Shown: positions 16,462-24,441 of the stretch, in pieces | Numbering within the stretch: the stretch's first letter is position 1 | Layout of the letters: each line of letters starts with the position of its first letter | DNA from: Candidatus Blautia stercorigallinarum | Lineage (GTDB): Bacteria > Bacillota > Clostridia > Lachnospirales > Lachnospiraceae | Assembly (NCBI GenBank): GCA_019112785.1 | Contig: DXIQ01000094.1 | Coordinates: 1-41,834 of the forward strand | DNA: 41,834 nt | Direction of reading: 5' to 3' | Position numbers and translations under genes: made by a program | Notes under the pieces: model-generated | What the model was told of the DNA's origin: nothing | The model's database searches: none | The model's input: only the letters and a program-made list of their open reading frames with translations

Positions 16462-17304
16462 TCAGCCTTTTACAGCTCCTGCCATAATACCTTTTACAAA
16501 GTATTTCTGCATGCTCAGGAAAATGATCATAACCGGGATCAATGACAGGATAATGGTAGCCGTCAGTGTTCCGTACTGCCAGGATGCGGCCTCGTCCCTC
16601 AGGAATGTAATACCAACTGCCAGCGTCTGAGAATTGGCGGTTACACAAAGAGTACGGGCATAGGTAAATTCTCCCCACACACTGATGAACGTCATAATGA
16701 TCACCGTAGCGATTCCCGGTTTTACGATAGGCATCATAACCTTGGCAAAGGTCTGCCACTGATTGGCACCGTCGATCCTGGCCGCTTCCATCATTTCATT
16801 GGGAACTCCGTTAAACTGTCCCCTCATGATAAATACAGACATTGGAAGGTTTGTTGCAATATAAGGCAGGATCAGACCTAATGCGGTATCGATCATGTTC
16901 ATTCTGGACTGCATGATATAAATAGGGATCAGGTAAATAACATAAGGAAGAGTGATTACCAGCAGTACAAATCCGAAGAAAATCCCTCTTCCCGGATATT
17001 TGAATTTGGCAAAGGAATATCCCAGGCTGGCTGCAAACAATACATTAAACAGCACGCTCCAGAAGGATACCACTACGGAATTACGGAAATATGCAAAGAA
17101 ATTTCCCATTTTTGTAAACACAGAAGCATAATGTCCGAAATATAAATGAGTGGGCAAAAACTTCAGCACGTTTGTATAAATCTCACTGTCGTCCTTTAAA
17201 GAAGTCAGCAGCGTCCAGATAAAGGGGATCATCCAGATAAAAGCGATGATCGCCAGCACGATACCTATAATGATCCTGCTTACATGTATTTTTTTCTTTT
17301 TCAT
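16462..17304 (-). CDS. Carbohydrate ABC transporter permease (MalG-like, CUT1)
   Basis: 280 residues with six hydrophobic segments. The EAA loop reads EAARIDGANQWQTFAKVMMPIVKPGIATV, and the C-terminus ends YFVKGIMAGAVKG, both typical of MalG-type inner-membrane permeases of sugar importers. It overlaps the MalF-like gene by 4 nt. No ATPase gene is in the operon; Lachnospiraceae usually share one MsmK-type ATPase among many CUT1 systems, so it is expected elsewhere. Confidence 0.95.
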   Translation of the reverse strand: MKKKKIHVSRIIIGIVLAIIAFIWMIPFIWTLLTSLKDDSEIYTNVLKFLPTHLYFGHYASVFTKMGNFFAYFRNSVVVSFWSVLFNVLFAASLGYSFAKFKYPGRGIFFGFVLLVITLPYVIYLIPIYIMQSRMNMIDTALGLILPYIATNLPMSVFIMRGQFNGVPNEMMEAARIDGANQWQTFAKVMMPIVKPGIATVIIMTFISVWGEFTYARTLCVTANSQTLAVGITFLRDEAASWQYGTLTATIILSLIPVMIIFLSMQKYFVKGIMAGAVKG

Positions 17305-18236
17305 GCCGCTGCTCCTCCTTTCTTTCTCTTTTTCTTCTTTACTTCATCTACATCTTTTTCCCTGTTCAGGAACATATTGATAGCTGACAGGACCAGGATA
17401 ATGATTCCCATAAAGTAAGCGATGGATGAGGCATATCCCATTTCATAATACTTGAAAGCGTTCTGCCAGGTATACTGATAAAGTACCAGAGTAGCTGTTC
17501 CCGGACCGCCGTTGGTCATAACGAATGGCTGTTCAAATACTTTTACAGACTGGATGATCGCCCAGAGTCCGCAGATGATATAGCTCTCTTTCAGGTTCGG
17601 CAGTATGATCCGGAAGATGATCTGCATACCGTTGGCTCCGTCAATCTTGGCTGATTCGATAATATCATTGGGGATTCCCGCCAGGCCTGCCATAAACAGG
17701 ATTACCAGCATACCCATGTTCTTCCACAGGCTGACGATGATAATACTGAACATGGCCCATTTTCCTTCTCCCAGCCAGTTGTGTGTCCAGCTGTCCAGGC
17801 CCAGGATCTGGCTTAACACAGAGTTTAAAAGTCCATACTGGTTATTAAAGATCCACTGGAAGATAATACCTGTCAGCGAAAGAGGCACTACCATGGCCAT
17901 AAAAATACAGGTACGGTAGATCCCGGAACCTCTTACTCCTTTATCCAGAAGCAGGGCGATGATCAGAGAGACCACCATCAGGCTGGGGAAAAAGGCCAGA
18001 GAAAATACTGCGGTATTTCTCAGAGAATCCAGGAAATAAGAGTCCGAAAACATTCTTACATAATTATTCAGTCCCACAAACACCGGTTTGGGGTCAAAAG
18101 CAAAGTTATACTGGGTAAAACTCAGGTAAAAAGAGCGGACCAGAGGATAGCCCATATACAGGATGGCAAAAATCATGCCAGGAGCCGCAAAGGCGTATCC
18201 TGCAAGTATGCTCTTTTTCCGGTATGACATTTTCAT
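17301..18236 (-). CDS. Carbohydrate ABC transporter permease (MalF-like, CUT1)
   Basis: 311 residues from the ATG at 18236, which has GGAGG 9 nt upstream; an in-frame TTG at 18245 is too close to that site. It has six predicted membrane segments and the EAA loop ESAKIDGANGMQIIFRIILPNLKES. It pairs with the MalG-like protein to form the translocation channel. The C-terminal tail is very basic (a run of Lys/Arg). Confidence 0.95.
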   Translation of the reverse strand: MKMSYRKKSILAGYAFAAPGMIFAILYMGYPLVRSFYLSFTQYNFAFDPKPVFVGLNNYVRMFSDSYFLDSLRNTAVFSLAFFPSLMVVSLIIALLLDKGVRGSGIYRTCIFMAMVVPLSLTGIIFQWIFNNQYGLLNSVLSQILGLDSWTHNWLGEGKWAMFSIIIVSLWKNMGMLVILFMAGLAGIPNDIIESAKIDGANGMQIIFRIILPNLKESYIICGLWAIIQSVKVFEQPFVMTNGGPGTATLVLYQYTWQNAFKYYEMGYASSIAYFMGIIILVLSAINMFLNREKDVDEVKKKKRKKGGAAA

Positions 18237-18270
18237 TCCTTGCAACCTCCGTTTATCTTTGATAAAGTTC

Positions 18271-18309
18271 GGGCAGGCTTTGGCAAATCATTTTCACCAT
18301 GGCCTGCCC
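18271..18309 (-). promoter_or_regulatory. Hairpin between binding-protein and permease genes
   Basis: GGGCAGGC pairs with GCCTGCCC across a 23-nt loop. On the transcribed strand no T-run follows. Such hairpins after the binding-protein gene commonly protect its mRNA, so that binding protein is made in excess of permeases; that role is inferred. Confidence 0.5.
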
Positions 18310-18357
18310 ATTTTTCACATTTTAATTAAAAATTATGTTAGTCCTCCGCATTTCTGC

Positions 18358-19686
18358 TTAGCTCATTCCCGTACTCAGATCCAATGTGCTTTCATACTGA
18401 TCCATATTGTTCTGGAAGTCTTCCAGAGATTCAGAACCTGTCAGATATCTCTGCATTTCTGTCTGAGTGTAAGTATCCAGTTTTGTCATGTCCTTATACA
18501 GAGGAGAAGTGATTGCCTTCTCTGTAAACTCCAGAACTGTCGGCCAGTAAGCATTCTCCAGGTTCTCATAGTGAGCCTTCAGAGGAGACATCTTGCCGTA
18601 TGCATTAGTCGCATCTTCCTGGAAACTGTCTTTTAACATTTCTTCTTTAATAAACTGGATTGCCAGTTCCTGATTTTCAGATACTTTCGGAATAACCATA
18701 CCGTGGATATAAGTAAGAGAACCGTTCTCATCAGTTCCCGGTACAGGCATAACGCCTACTGCATCTTCGCCCAGATTCTCAATAGCCTCGATCCAACGGG
18801 AAGCAGGTGCCAGGTGCATAGCCAGCTGTCCGGACTTAAACTGAGTACGGTTGGCATCCATATCGGCAAATACATCTGTTGTCGTATAGCCCTTGTCGAT
18901 AAGATTCTTCCAGGACTCCAGCAGGTAAGCCACATCATCGCCTGTATACTCGATGGTTGTTCCGTCGTCTTTAAAGATAGATCCTGCAAGACCGTTTAAG
19001 CAGGTTTCATAAGTATACATCATCATATTGGAACCCCAGTCAATACCAAGACCGGTCTGGCCGTCTTTTGTCAGTTTCTCTGCATACTCAGTAAGTTCAT
19101 CCCAGGTTTTTGCCGGAATGATCTCGCCGTTCTCATCCAGAAGTCCGGCTTCTCCCATCATATCTTTGTTGCAGACTATACCTACTACCTCGCCTACCAG
19201 AGGGATCATAAACTGTTTGCCTTCAATATTGCCGCCTTCCAGGAAGGTATCATAGAATTTATCCTTTGTGAAATCTCCGTTAAAGAAATTGTCCTCTGTA
19301 AATTCTACAATGTAATCATTAGCTGCATAAGACACTGTCTGGGACCGGTCGCCGCCGATAGCGATATCACAGCTTGTCTTTCCCTGAGACCACTCCAGCA
19401 TGGAAGTAGTAACGTCTACATTATCCACCTGATTGTAAGTAACCGTCACGCCGGGATGATTTGCTTCAAAGCTTTCCTTCGCTCCTTCAAAGTCATATTT
19501 TCCCATCATCCACGCCTGTACCGTTACACGAAGTTCTGTATTTCCATCAGAACTTCCGCTGTCAGAGGATCCTGAGCTGCCTCCTGCGCCTCCGCTGGTT
19601 CCGCCGCCGCATCCTGCCAAAAGACAGGCGCTCATAGTTCCCGCCAATACTGCTGCAAACGCTTTTTTCACAGTTCTTCTTTTCAT
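18358..19686 (-). CDS. ABC transporter extracellular solute-binding lipoprotein (family 1, sugar type)
   Basis: 442 residues. A lipoprotein signal with lipobox LLAGC (Cys26) is followed by a Gly/Ser-rich linker of about 25 residues, then a family 1 solute-binding domain (ELRVTVQAWMMGKYDFEGAKESFEANHPGVTVTY). It would be anchored outside the membrane and feed the MalF/MalG pair. The sequence does not show which sugar-like compound it binds. It is placed first after the regulator in the operon, with its own strong ribosome binding site (AAGGAGG). Confidence 0.94.
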   Translation of the reverse strand: MKRRTVKKAFAAVLAGTMSACLLAGCGGGTSGGAGGSSGSSDSGSSDGNTELRVTVQAWMMGKYDFEGAKESFEANHPGVTVTYNQVDNVDVTTSMLEWSQGKTSCDIAIGGDRSQTVSYAANDYIVEFTEDNFFNGDFTKDKFYDTFLEGGNIEGKQFMIPLVGEVVGIVCNKDMMGEAGLLDENGEIIPAKTWDELTEYAEKLTKDGQTGLGIDWGSNMMMYTYETCLNGLAGSIFKDDGTTIEYTGDDVAYLLESWKNLIDKGYTTTDVFADMDANRTQFKSGQLAMHLAPASRWIEAIENLGEDAVGVMPVPGTDENGSLTYIHGMVIPKVSENQELAIQFIKEEMLKDSFQEDATNAYGKMSPLKAHYENLENAYWPTVLEFTEKAITSPLYKDMTKLDTYTQTEMQRYLTGSESLEDFQNNMDQYESTLDLSTGMS

Positions 19687-19714
19687 AAAATACCTCCTTT
19701 AATGAAAAACTTCT

Positions 19715-20803
19715 CTATTTATTCACAGCTTCCGCTGTAAATTTCTTCTCCTGATCCATAAAATATTTGTAATTTTCTTTTAATACCACGCTTAAAATAC
19801 TTTCCTCTCTCACTGTAACTTCCCCCTGTGGATTAGAAAGACAGGCATAAAGCTGTTTTACCGCTTTTTCTCCCTGTTCCCTGTGAGACTGGTAAACTGT
19901 GGCCTTCAATACCCCATTTTCAAAGAATGGGATCAATTCCTCAAATACATCCATACCTACTACCGGAGGAATTTTCATTCCCTGTTGTCTCAATTCATCT
20001 GTCTCCTCACAGACCCAGTAAGATGCTCTGGCACATCCGCAGATGATTCCTTTTATCTTTCCGTTTTCCAGCAGCTCTTCCAGCTGCTTTCTTCCGGTTT
20101 CTTCCTCATAACCGTCCAGGATCACCAGTTTTTCTCCCTGGTGAAGATCCAGTTTTTCTTCTATGGCTGTCCGGTATCCCCGGTAACTGACTCGCTCTTC
20201 AGGGCCGTTTACCAGGATCAGATCGCCCTGTTTTTCTCCCGCAAGTAAATGCATGATGTTCATAGCCAGATGCCCCATGTCATGAGTAGAACTTTCAATA
20301 CAAAAGGACAGGTTTTCTAAATCTGCGCCTCTGTCTACCAGGGCCACCCTGGTTCCCCGCTTGATAAATCTCTGTATCCATTCCTTTGACCGCTCATCAT
20401 CACATACCGTTATCAATCCGTTGAGAGATTCATCTGTCTCATCATAAAGCTGTTCCAGGGCCTCGCCGATCCGGCTGATCCCCTTTTCCCACTGTCTGAA
20501 GGAAATCCGGACCTTATGTCTTTTGAGCTCTTCTGCTCCTTTATAGATTCCTTCCCACATTCCTCTGTAGTAGAATCGCTCCTGGCCCTGAGGTTTAGGC
20601 AGAAGCACTACAATATGATACTGTTTTCTCCGCAACAGGGAAGCCGCCTCATCTACCTGATAATTACTTCTTTCCACTTCTGTCAGGATCCGGCGTCTGA
20701 GAGATTCACTGATTCCTGCTCTTCCATACAAAGCCCGGTGGACAGAAGTTACTGAAGTGCCGGTCTTTCGGGCTATATCCTTAATTGTCACCCTCTGCTG
20801 CAT
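19715..20803 (-). CDS. LacI-family regulator 1 of the UroD/ABC operon (unusual HTH)
   Basis: 362 residues. The N-terminal helix-turn-helix VTIKDIARKTGTSVTSVHRALYGR (5-28) is LacI-like but carries V-H-R where nearly all LacI proteins have V-S-R/K. The hinge region (YQVDEAASLLRR) lacks the usual PN..AR.L minor-groove motif. The ligand domain (about 58-350) is of the periplasmic-binding-protein-like type. It is the first gene of the operon it probably controls and lies directly behind a perfect 18-bp palindromic operator. It is a clear paralog of regulator 2 (21075-22130), sharing ERSNYQ(V/I)DEAAS and (V/L)LPKPQ..(D/E)RF. Confidence 0.9.
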   Translation of the reverse strand: MQQRVTIKDIARKTGTSVTSVHRALYGRAGISESLRRRILTEVERSNYQVDEAASLLRRKQYHIVVLLPKPQGQERFYYRGMWEGIYKGAEELKRHKVRISFRQWEKGISRIGEALEQLYDETDESLNGLITVCDDERSKEWIQRFIKRGTRVALVDRGADLENLSFCIESSTHDMGHLAMNIMHLLAGEKQGDLILVNGPEERVSYRGYRTAIEEKLDLHQGEKLVILDGYEEETGRKQLEELLENGKIKGIICGCARASYWVCEETDELRQQGMKIPPVVGMDVFEELIPFFENGVLKATVYQSHREQGEKAVKQLYACLSNPQGEVTVREESILSVVLKENYKYFMDQEKKFTAEAVNK

Positions 20804-20856
20804 GGATCACCTCTCCCCTTCAGTTTTTGTAAACATTTCCTGCAAACGTTTATTTT

Positions 20857-20874
20857 AACGTTTACGTAAACGTT
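20857..20874. promoter_or_regulatory. Perfect palindromic LacI-type operator
   Basis: AACGTTTACGTAAACGTT is an uninterrupted 18-bp palindrome lying about 13 nt downstream of the -10 box, where a bound repressor would block transcription. A further half-site (AAACGTTT) is at 20844-20851. The same half-site recurs before the UroD-like gene at 23479. Confidence 0.75.
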
Positions 20875-20886
20875 TTCTTTATGGTT

Positions 20887-20915
20887 ATTATGTACCTTTT
20901 CCAATATTTTGTCAA
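20887..20915 (-). promoter_or_regulatory. Promoter of the LacI1-ABC-UroD-cupin operon
   Basis: Minus strand TTGACA (20915-20910), 17 nt, CATAAT (20892-20887). The identical pair of hexamers with the same spacing is found at 23530-23558. Confidence 0.8.
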
Positions 20916-21000
20916 TTACTTTATTCACTTTCTATGTTTTGCGAAAATCATCATTGCTATTTTTGTCTATTTTTCACAATTTTCTTCTGCTTTTTCACAA

Positions 21001-21043
21001 AAAAATCCGTCAGAAGATTTTTCACCTCTTCTGACGGATTTTT
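21001..21043. terminator. Terminator after LacI regulator 2 (bidirectional)
   Basis: A perfect 17-bp stem (21001-21017 with 21027-21043) with T-runs on both strands, 32 nt after the regulator's stop. It separates the two transcription units of the locus. Confidence 0.88.
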
Positions 21044-21074
21044 CCGACCTGTCTATCCATTTTACTGTCTTATT

Positions 21075-22130
21075 TCAGACCAGATCCAGAAAACATTCAT
21101 AATTACTTTTCATAAGCAAAACACAGGGCAGTACCTCGTTCTCCTGCTCTCTGCAGCCTCTGCTAAGGTACTCGTAGATCTTTTTTACAGCCTTCAGTCC
21201 CTGTTCCCAGTGGTACTGGCAGATCACTCCGTTAAGGATGCCGTCTTCAAAATAGGGGACCAGTTCTTCGAAAATATCCGTGCCGATCACCAATATATTC
21301 TTTGGAAAATCATATTCCTCCAGGATCCTGCAGATTGCATAGGTATTCCTGGCATTACTGCTGAATATGGCCTTTACAGGTTCTTTTTCCAGATATTCCA
21401 GAGCTTGTGCTTCTATGTTCTCTCTTCCAAAACCTTCGACTGTAAGGATTTCATATGATTTTTCACGCATTTCCTTTTCAAAACTTTTGGCATAAACCCG
21501 GTTGTTGTACACATTCTTGCCTCCACAGAGCATGAGGATCTTTCCCTGATCCTGTTTTAGTCCGTACTGTATAAATTCTGCTGCCAGTCTTCCACTCCTT
21601 ACCAGATCCACTTTAATAGAATTAAGGGAATGGGTAGTCTCTGTCTCATAGTAGCTGGATACCAGAACTGTATAAATTCCCCTTCGTATAAATCGCTCGA
21701 TCCACAGGTTGGCAGCGCCGCTGTCCGATATAGTGATCAGTCCGTCCATTTCATCCAGTTTTTCATCATAAACCCTCTCCAGTTCATTGCTGATCTGATA
21801 CAGAGGATATTCAGACTCTATCATCTCAAAATAAATTTTATACTGCTCCATTCCTTTGGCAGCCTCCCGGATGCCTCTCCAGATCCCCCGGAAGTAAAAT
21901 CTGTCTTCATTCTGAGGTTTTGGCAGGACCACCAGCACCTTCTTGGCACTTCGTTTCAATACAGATGCCGCCTCATCAATCTGATAGTTAGAACGTTCCA
22001 CTTCCTCCAGTATCCGTTTTCTGGTAGCCTCACTGATACCGCTTTTATTGTAAATAGCCCGGTGAACAGTTCCCAGTGAGACCCCTGTTTTTTGAGCAAT
22101 TTCCTTTAAAGTAACTCTTTTTCCTGACAA
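21075..22130 (-). CDS. LacI-family regulator 2, paralog of regulator 1
   Basis: 351 residues from the TTG at 22130 (LSGKRVTLKEIA), which has TGGAGG at the right distance; the ATG further upstream at 22169 has no such site. The helix-turn-helix VTLKEIAQKTGVSLGTVHRAIYNKSGIS again shows V-H-R instead of V-S-R, as in regulator 1, and the hinge motif is equally altered. The ligand domain follows (VLVVLPKPQNEDRFYF). It lies between UroD-like gene C and the regulator-1 operon, with its own promoter. The two paralogs probably recognise the same AAACGTTTACG half-site but may respond to different effectors. Confidence 0.88.
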   Translation of the reverse strand: MSGKRVTLKEIAQKTGVSLGTVHRAIYNKSGISEATRKRILEEVERSNYQIDEAASVLKRSAKKVLVVLPKPQNEDRFYFRGIWRGIREAAKGMEQYKIYFEMIESEYPLYQISNELERVYDEKLDEMDGLITISDSGAANLWIERFIRRGIYTVLVSSYYETETTHSLNSIKVDLVRSGRLAAEFIQYGLKQDQGKILMLCGGKNVYNNRVYAKSFEKEMREKSYEILTVEGFGRENIEAQALEYLEKEPVKAIFSSNARNTYAICRILEEYDFPKNILVIGTDIFEELVPYFEDGILNGVICQYHWEQGLKAVKKIYEYLSRGCREQENEVLPCVLLMKSNYECFLDLV

Positions 22131-22205
22131 AACACACCTCCAGGGGTATGCATTCAAATTTTCTGTCAAACCACGCGATACCCCATGACATCTCTAAGGA
22201 TTCTC

Positions 22206-22231
22206 TGCGTTTCATGAAAGGACAAAACGCA
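22206..22231. promoter_or_regulatory. Inverted repeat in the leader of LacI regulator 2
   Basis: TGCGTTT and AAACGCA are separated by 12 nt, between the predicted transcription start and the TTG start codon. It could be an operator or RNA hairpin; no T-run follows. Confidence 0.3.
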
Positions 22232-22251
22232 CAAATCCTTCCACTTATAAC

Positions 22252-22281
22252 ATGATACCTGTGATTTACACCTCTTGTCAA
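22252..22281 (-). promoter_or_regulatory. Promoter of LacI regulator 2
   Basis: Minus strand TTGACA (22281-22276), 18 nt, TATCAT (22257-22252). It leaves a leader of about 115 nt before the TTG at 22130. A small AAAACC/GGTTTT hairpin at 22307-22321 just upstream may end the UroD-C transcript. Confidence 0.55.
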
Positions 22282-22336
22282 TATATGGAATCCTGGAAAA
22301 AGGGCAAAAACCGGGGGTTTTCTTTATCCGGATGAT

Positions 22337-23479
22337 TTATTCATACCTGGAAGCGGCTCTGGCTCCTCTCAGCAGCGCCTTGACATTCTCCAGAGGCGTA
22401 CCGATCTCCAGATAATCTGAGCAGGCAAAAATATAATGTCCTCCCTTTTTCCCTGTCATCATCAGATCATATGCCCGTTTTTCAACTTCCTCCGGTGTGG
22501 CTTCTTTCAGAAAATGTACCTGGTCAAAGTTTCCAAAAAGGATCAGATCGTCTTTAAAGTATTCTTTCGCCTCAGCCAGAACATTATCCCCCTGAGGTGC
22601 TTCGGAAATTGTTTCCCAGACTGTGATCCCCAGTTTCTTATATGCCGGATATAAAACTCTGGCTTTGCCGCAGTTGTGATAAATAATGGGCTTCTTCCCC
22701 TGGCGCAGTACATCAATAGCCTTTCTCTCATAAGGAAGGACATATTCCTCAAAATAGTCCGGTCCCATCATACCGCCATTTGCAATATTTCCCTGCATAC
22801 CTACACAGTCAAACTGGCTGTCTACGAAAATCTCGTGATCCGAGGCCACCAGATCCGCAAAAAAATTCATGTAGTCTTCATAATAATCTTCTTCCGACAG
22901 GGCATCCACCATCATATCCTGTACGTTAATGTAAGTAGAGGCCAGGTTATAGACCCCTCCCATAGCCCAGGGGCAGGAAATTCCCAGGTCTCCGATTTCT
23001 TTTTTCGCAATTTTTCCAGATTCCAGAATATGATCCACATCACGCTTTTCTCTTCTTGGACAGTATTTTTTGAAGACCTCAAAGTCATCCTGGTCCTTGA
23101 TCAGATATTCCATAGTACTGAAATGGATCCCATTCAGGATCTTTTCATTATAAGGAGCCCCTTCCACCTGACGCAGTTCCTTTACCGGAGTCTTTACTTT
23201 GATCGTCCGGATATAATTGCCGTTTACCACCTCAACCTTGTTCTCTACTTCCCAGTTTGTAAAGCTTCTCTGAAGAAAATAGGGAATTTCATTGACATAC
23301 TGTCTTGTGACCAGGTCAAAATCCAGTTCTTTCCGCAAAGCCACTGCGTCAAACAGTCTGTCCGTATTTTTTTTATTAAAATAATAGGACAGATATTCCT
23401 CCTGGATAAATGGGCTTACAGGCACCATATCCGGAGTGCCTCCCTCAAGTACGCACAGCAACCGTTCTCTTGAATTCAT
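22337..23479 (-). CDS. UroD-fold methyltransferase-like protein C (MtaA/CmuA-type)
   Basis: 380 residues. MNSRERLLCVLEGGTPDMVPV is the characteristic N-terminus of the corrinoid-methyltransferase branch of the UroD superfamily. IIYHNCGKARVLYP supplies His268 and Cys270, and YIFACSDYLEIGTP supplies Cys353 about 83 residues later, the expected zinc site, placed as in MtaA. It is the closest of the three to well-characterised methyltransferases. It has its own promoter with an operator half-site shared with the ABC operon, so the genes are co-regulated although separately transcribed. Substrate and methyl acceptor unknown. Confidence 0.82.
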   Translation of the reverse strand: MNSRERLLCVLEGGTPDMVPVSPFIQEEYLSYYFNKKNTDRLFDAVALRKELDFDLVTRQYVNEIPYFLQRSFTNWEVENKVEVVNGNYIRTIKVKTPVKELRQVEGAPYNEKILNGIHFSTMEYLIKDQDDFEVFKKYCPRREKRDVDHILESGKIAKKEIGDLGISCPWAMGGVYNLASTYINVQDMMVDALSEEDYYEDYMNFFADLVASDHEIFVDSQFDCVGMQGNIANGGMMGPDYFEEYVLPYERKAIDVLRQGKKPIIYHNCGKARVLYPAYKKLGITVWETISEAPQGDNVLAEAKEYFKDDLILFGNFDQVHFLKEATPEEVEKRAYDLMMTGKKGGHYIFACSDYLEIGTPLENVKALLRGARAASRYE

Positions 23480-23497
23480 GATTTCCTCCTTAATATA

Positions 23498-23515
23498 TCG
23501 TTTTTCGTAAACGTT
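23498..23515. promoter_or_regulatory. Imperfect operator before UroD-like gene C
   Basis: TCGTTTTTCGTAAACGTT shares the intact right half GTAAACGTT with the perfect operator at 20857-20874; the left half is degenerate. It lies about 14 nt downstream of the -10 box, the same geometry as the other site. Confidence 0.65.
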
Positions 23516-23529
23516 TTAGTTATAAATTC

Positions 23530-23558
23530 ATTATGTCTTTTTTTCTTTATTTTGTCAA
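23530..23558 (-). promoter_or_regulatory. Promoter of UroD-like gene C
   Basis: Minus strand TTGACA (23558-23553), 17 nt, CATAAT (23535-23530), identical in both hexamers and spacing to the promoter at 20887-20915. Confidence 0.8.
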
Positions 23559-23600
23559 CCCCTTTTTATTTTCCGGCTGCCGTTTTTATTATCAGTCAAA

Positions 23601-23680
23601 GACCCCGATGCAAGCATACGGGGCATCAAACTAGCAGCGATGCAAGCATGGCCGCTTGGCTCGTTGCCCGCGGGAATAAA
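23601..23680 (-). repeat. Dispersed repeat next to a terminator, copy 2, with internal duplication
   Basis: 23640-23680 matches 499-539 (about 34 of 41 bases). Within the block CGATGCAAGCAT occurs twice (23606-23617, 23638-23649) and CCCCG/CGGGG at about 23602-23622 forms a hairpin around the first copy. On the minus strand it directly follows the terminator of the response-regulator gene. Confidence 0.6.
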
Positions 23681-23731
23681 GCCAGAAGGCTGTCCGCGGG
23701 CAGTCTAAACCCTGGCGGACAGCCTTCTGGC
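23681..23731. terminator. Terminator after the two-component system
   Basis: A perfect 17-bp GC-rich stem (23681-23697 with 23715-23731). On the minus strand it is followed by TTTATT, on the + strand by TCTGCTTTTTC. It lies 21 nt after the response-regulator stop. Confidence 0.75.
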
Positions 23732-23751
23732 TCTGCTTTTTCTTATACTTT

Positions 23752-24441
23752 TTATACCTTAAACCGGTATCCCACACCCCAGATAGTTTCAATATACTGA
23801 GGCTTTGCCGTATTAAACTCGATCTTTTCCCGGATCTTCTTGATATGGACCGTCACTGTAGCGATATCGCCGATCGATTCCATATCCCAGATTTCCTTAA
23901 ACAGTTCGTCTTTGGTAAAAACACGGTTGGGGTTCTGGGCAAGGAAGGTAAGAAGATCGAATTCTTTGGTGGTGAAATTCTTCTCTTCTCCGTTTACCCA
24001 TACACGTCTGGCAGTCTTGTCGATCTTCAGACCCCGGATCTCGATCACATCATTCTCCTGAACACCGGTTCCGATAAGGCGCTCATATCTTGCCAGATGG
24101 GCCTTTACTCTCGCCACCAGCTCGCTGGGGCTGAAAGGTTTTGTCATGTAGTCGTCTGCTCCCAGGCCCAATCCGCGGATCTTGTCAATATCATCCTTCT
24201 TGGCAGATACCATGATGATCGGGGTATTCTTCTGATTGCGGATCTCCCGGCAGATTTCAAAGCCATCTACCTCGGGAAGCATTAAGTCCAGGATAAACAG
24301 ATCGAAGTCCTCTTCCAGGGCTCTCTTCAGTCCCACGTCTCCTCTATGTTCGATCTCTACCTCAAAACCGCTGAGTTCCAGATAATCCTTCTCCAGATCC
24401 GCAATGGCTTCTTCGTCTTCAATAATTAAAATCTTACTCAT
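23752..24441 (-). CDS. OmpR-family response regulator
   Basis: 229 residues. The receiver domain has the acidic pocket (IIEDEEA), the phosphoacceptor Asp52 (FILDLMLPEVDG) and the conserved Lys in YMTKPFSP. A winged-helix DNA-binding domain (about 130-229, KEFDLLTFLAQNPNRVFTKDELFKEIWD) ends with the usual VWGVGYRFKV. It overlaps the upstream histidine kinase gene by 8 nt, so the two are a cognate pair. Regulon unknown. Confidence 0.96.
   Translation of the reverse strand: MSKILIIEDEEAIADLEKDYLELSGFEVEIEHRGDVGLKRALEEDFDLFILDLMLPEVDGFEICREIRNQKNTPIIMVSAKKDDIDKIRGLGLGADDYMTKPFSPSELVARVKAHLARYERLIGTGVQENDVIEIRGLKIDKTARRVWVNGEEKNFTTKEFDLLTFLAQNPNRVFTKDELFKEIWDMESIGDIATVTVHIKKIREKIEFNTAKPQYIETIWGVGYRFKV

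Noticed and set aside
22676-23473. 265-codon + strand frame opposite UroD-like gene C
   Set aside because: Shadow of a well-supported minus-strand gene.
14255-23479. UroD-like genes as heme biosynthesis (hemE)
   Set aside because: Three divergent copies, zinc-ligand motifs absent from HemE, no other heme gene, and linkage to a sugar-type importer.
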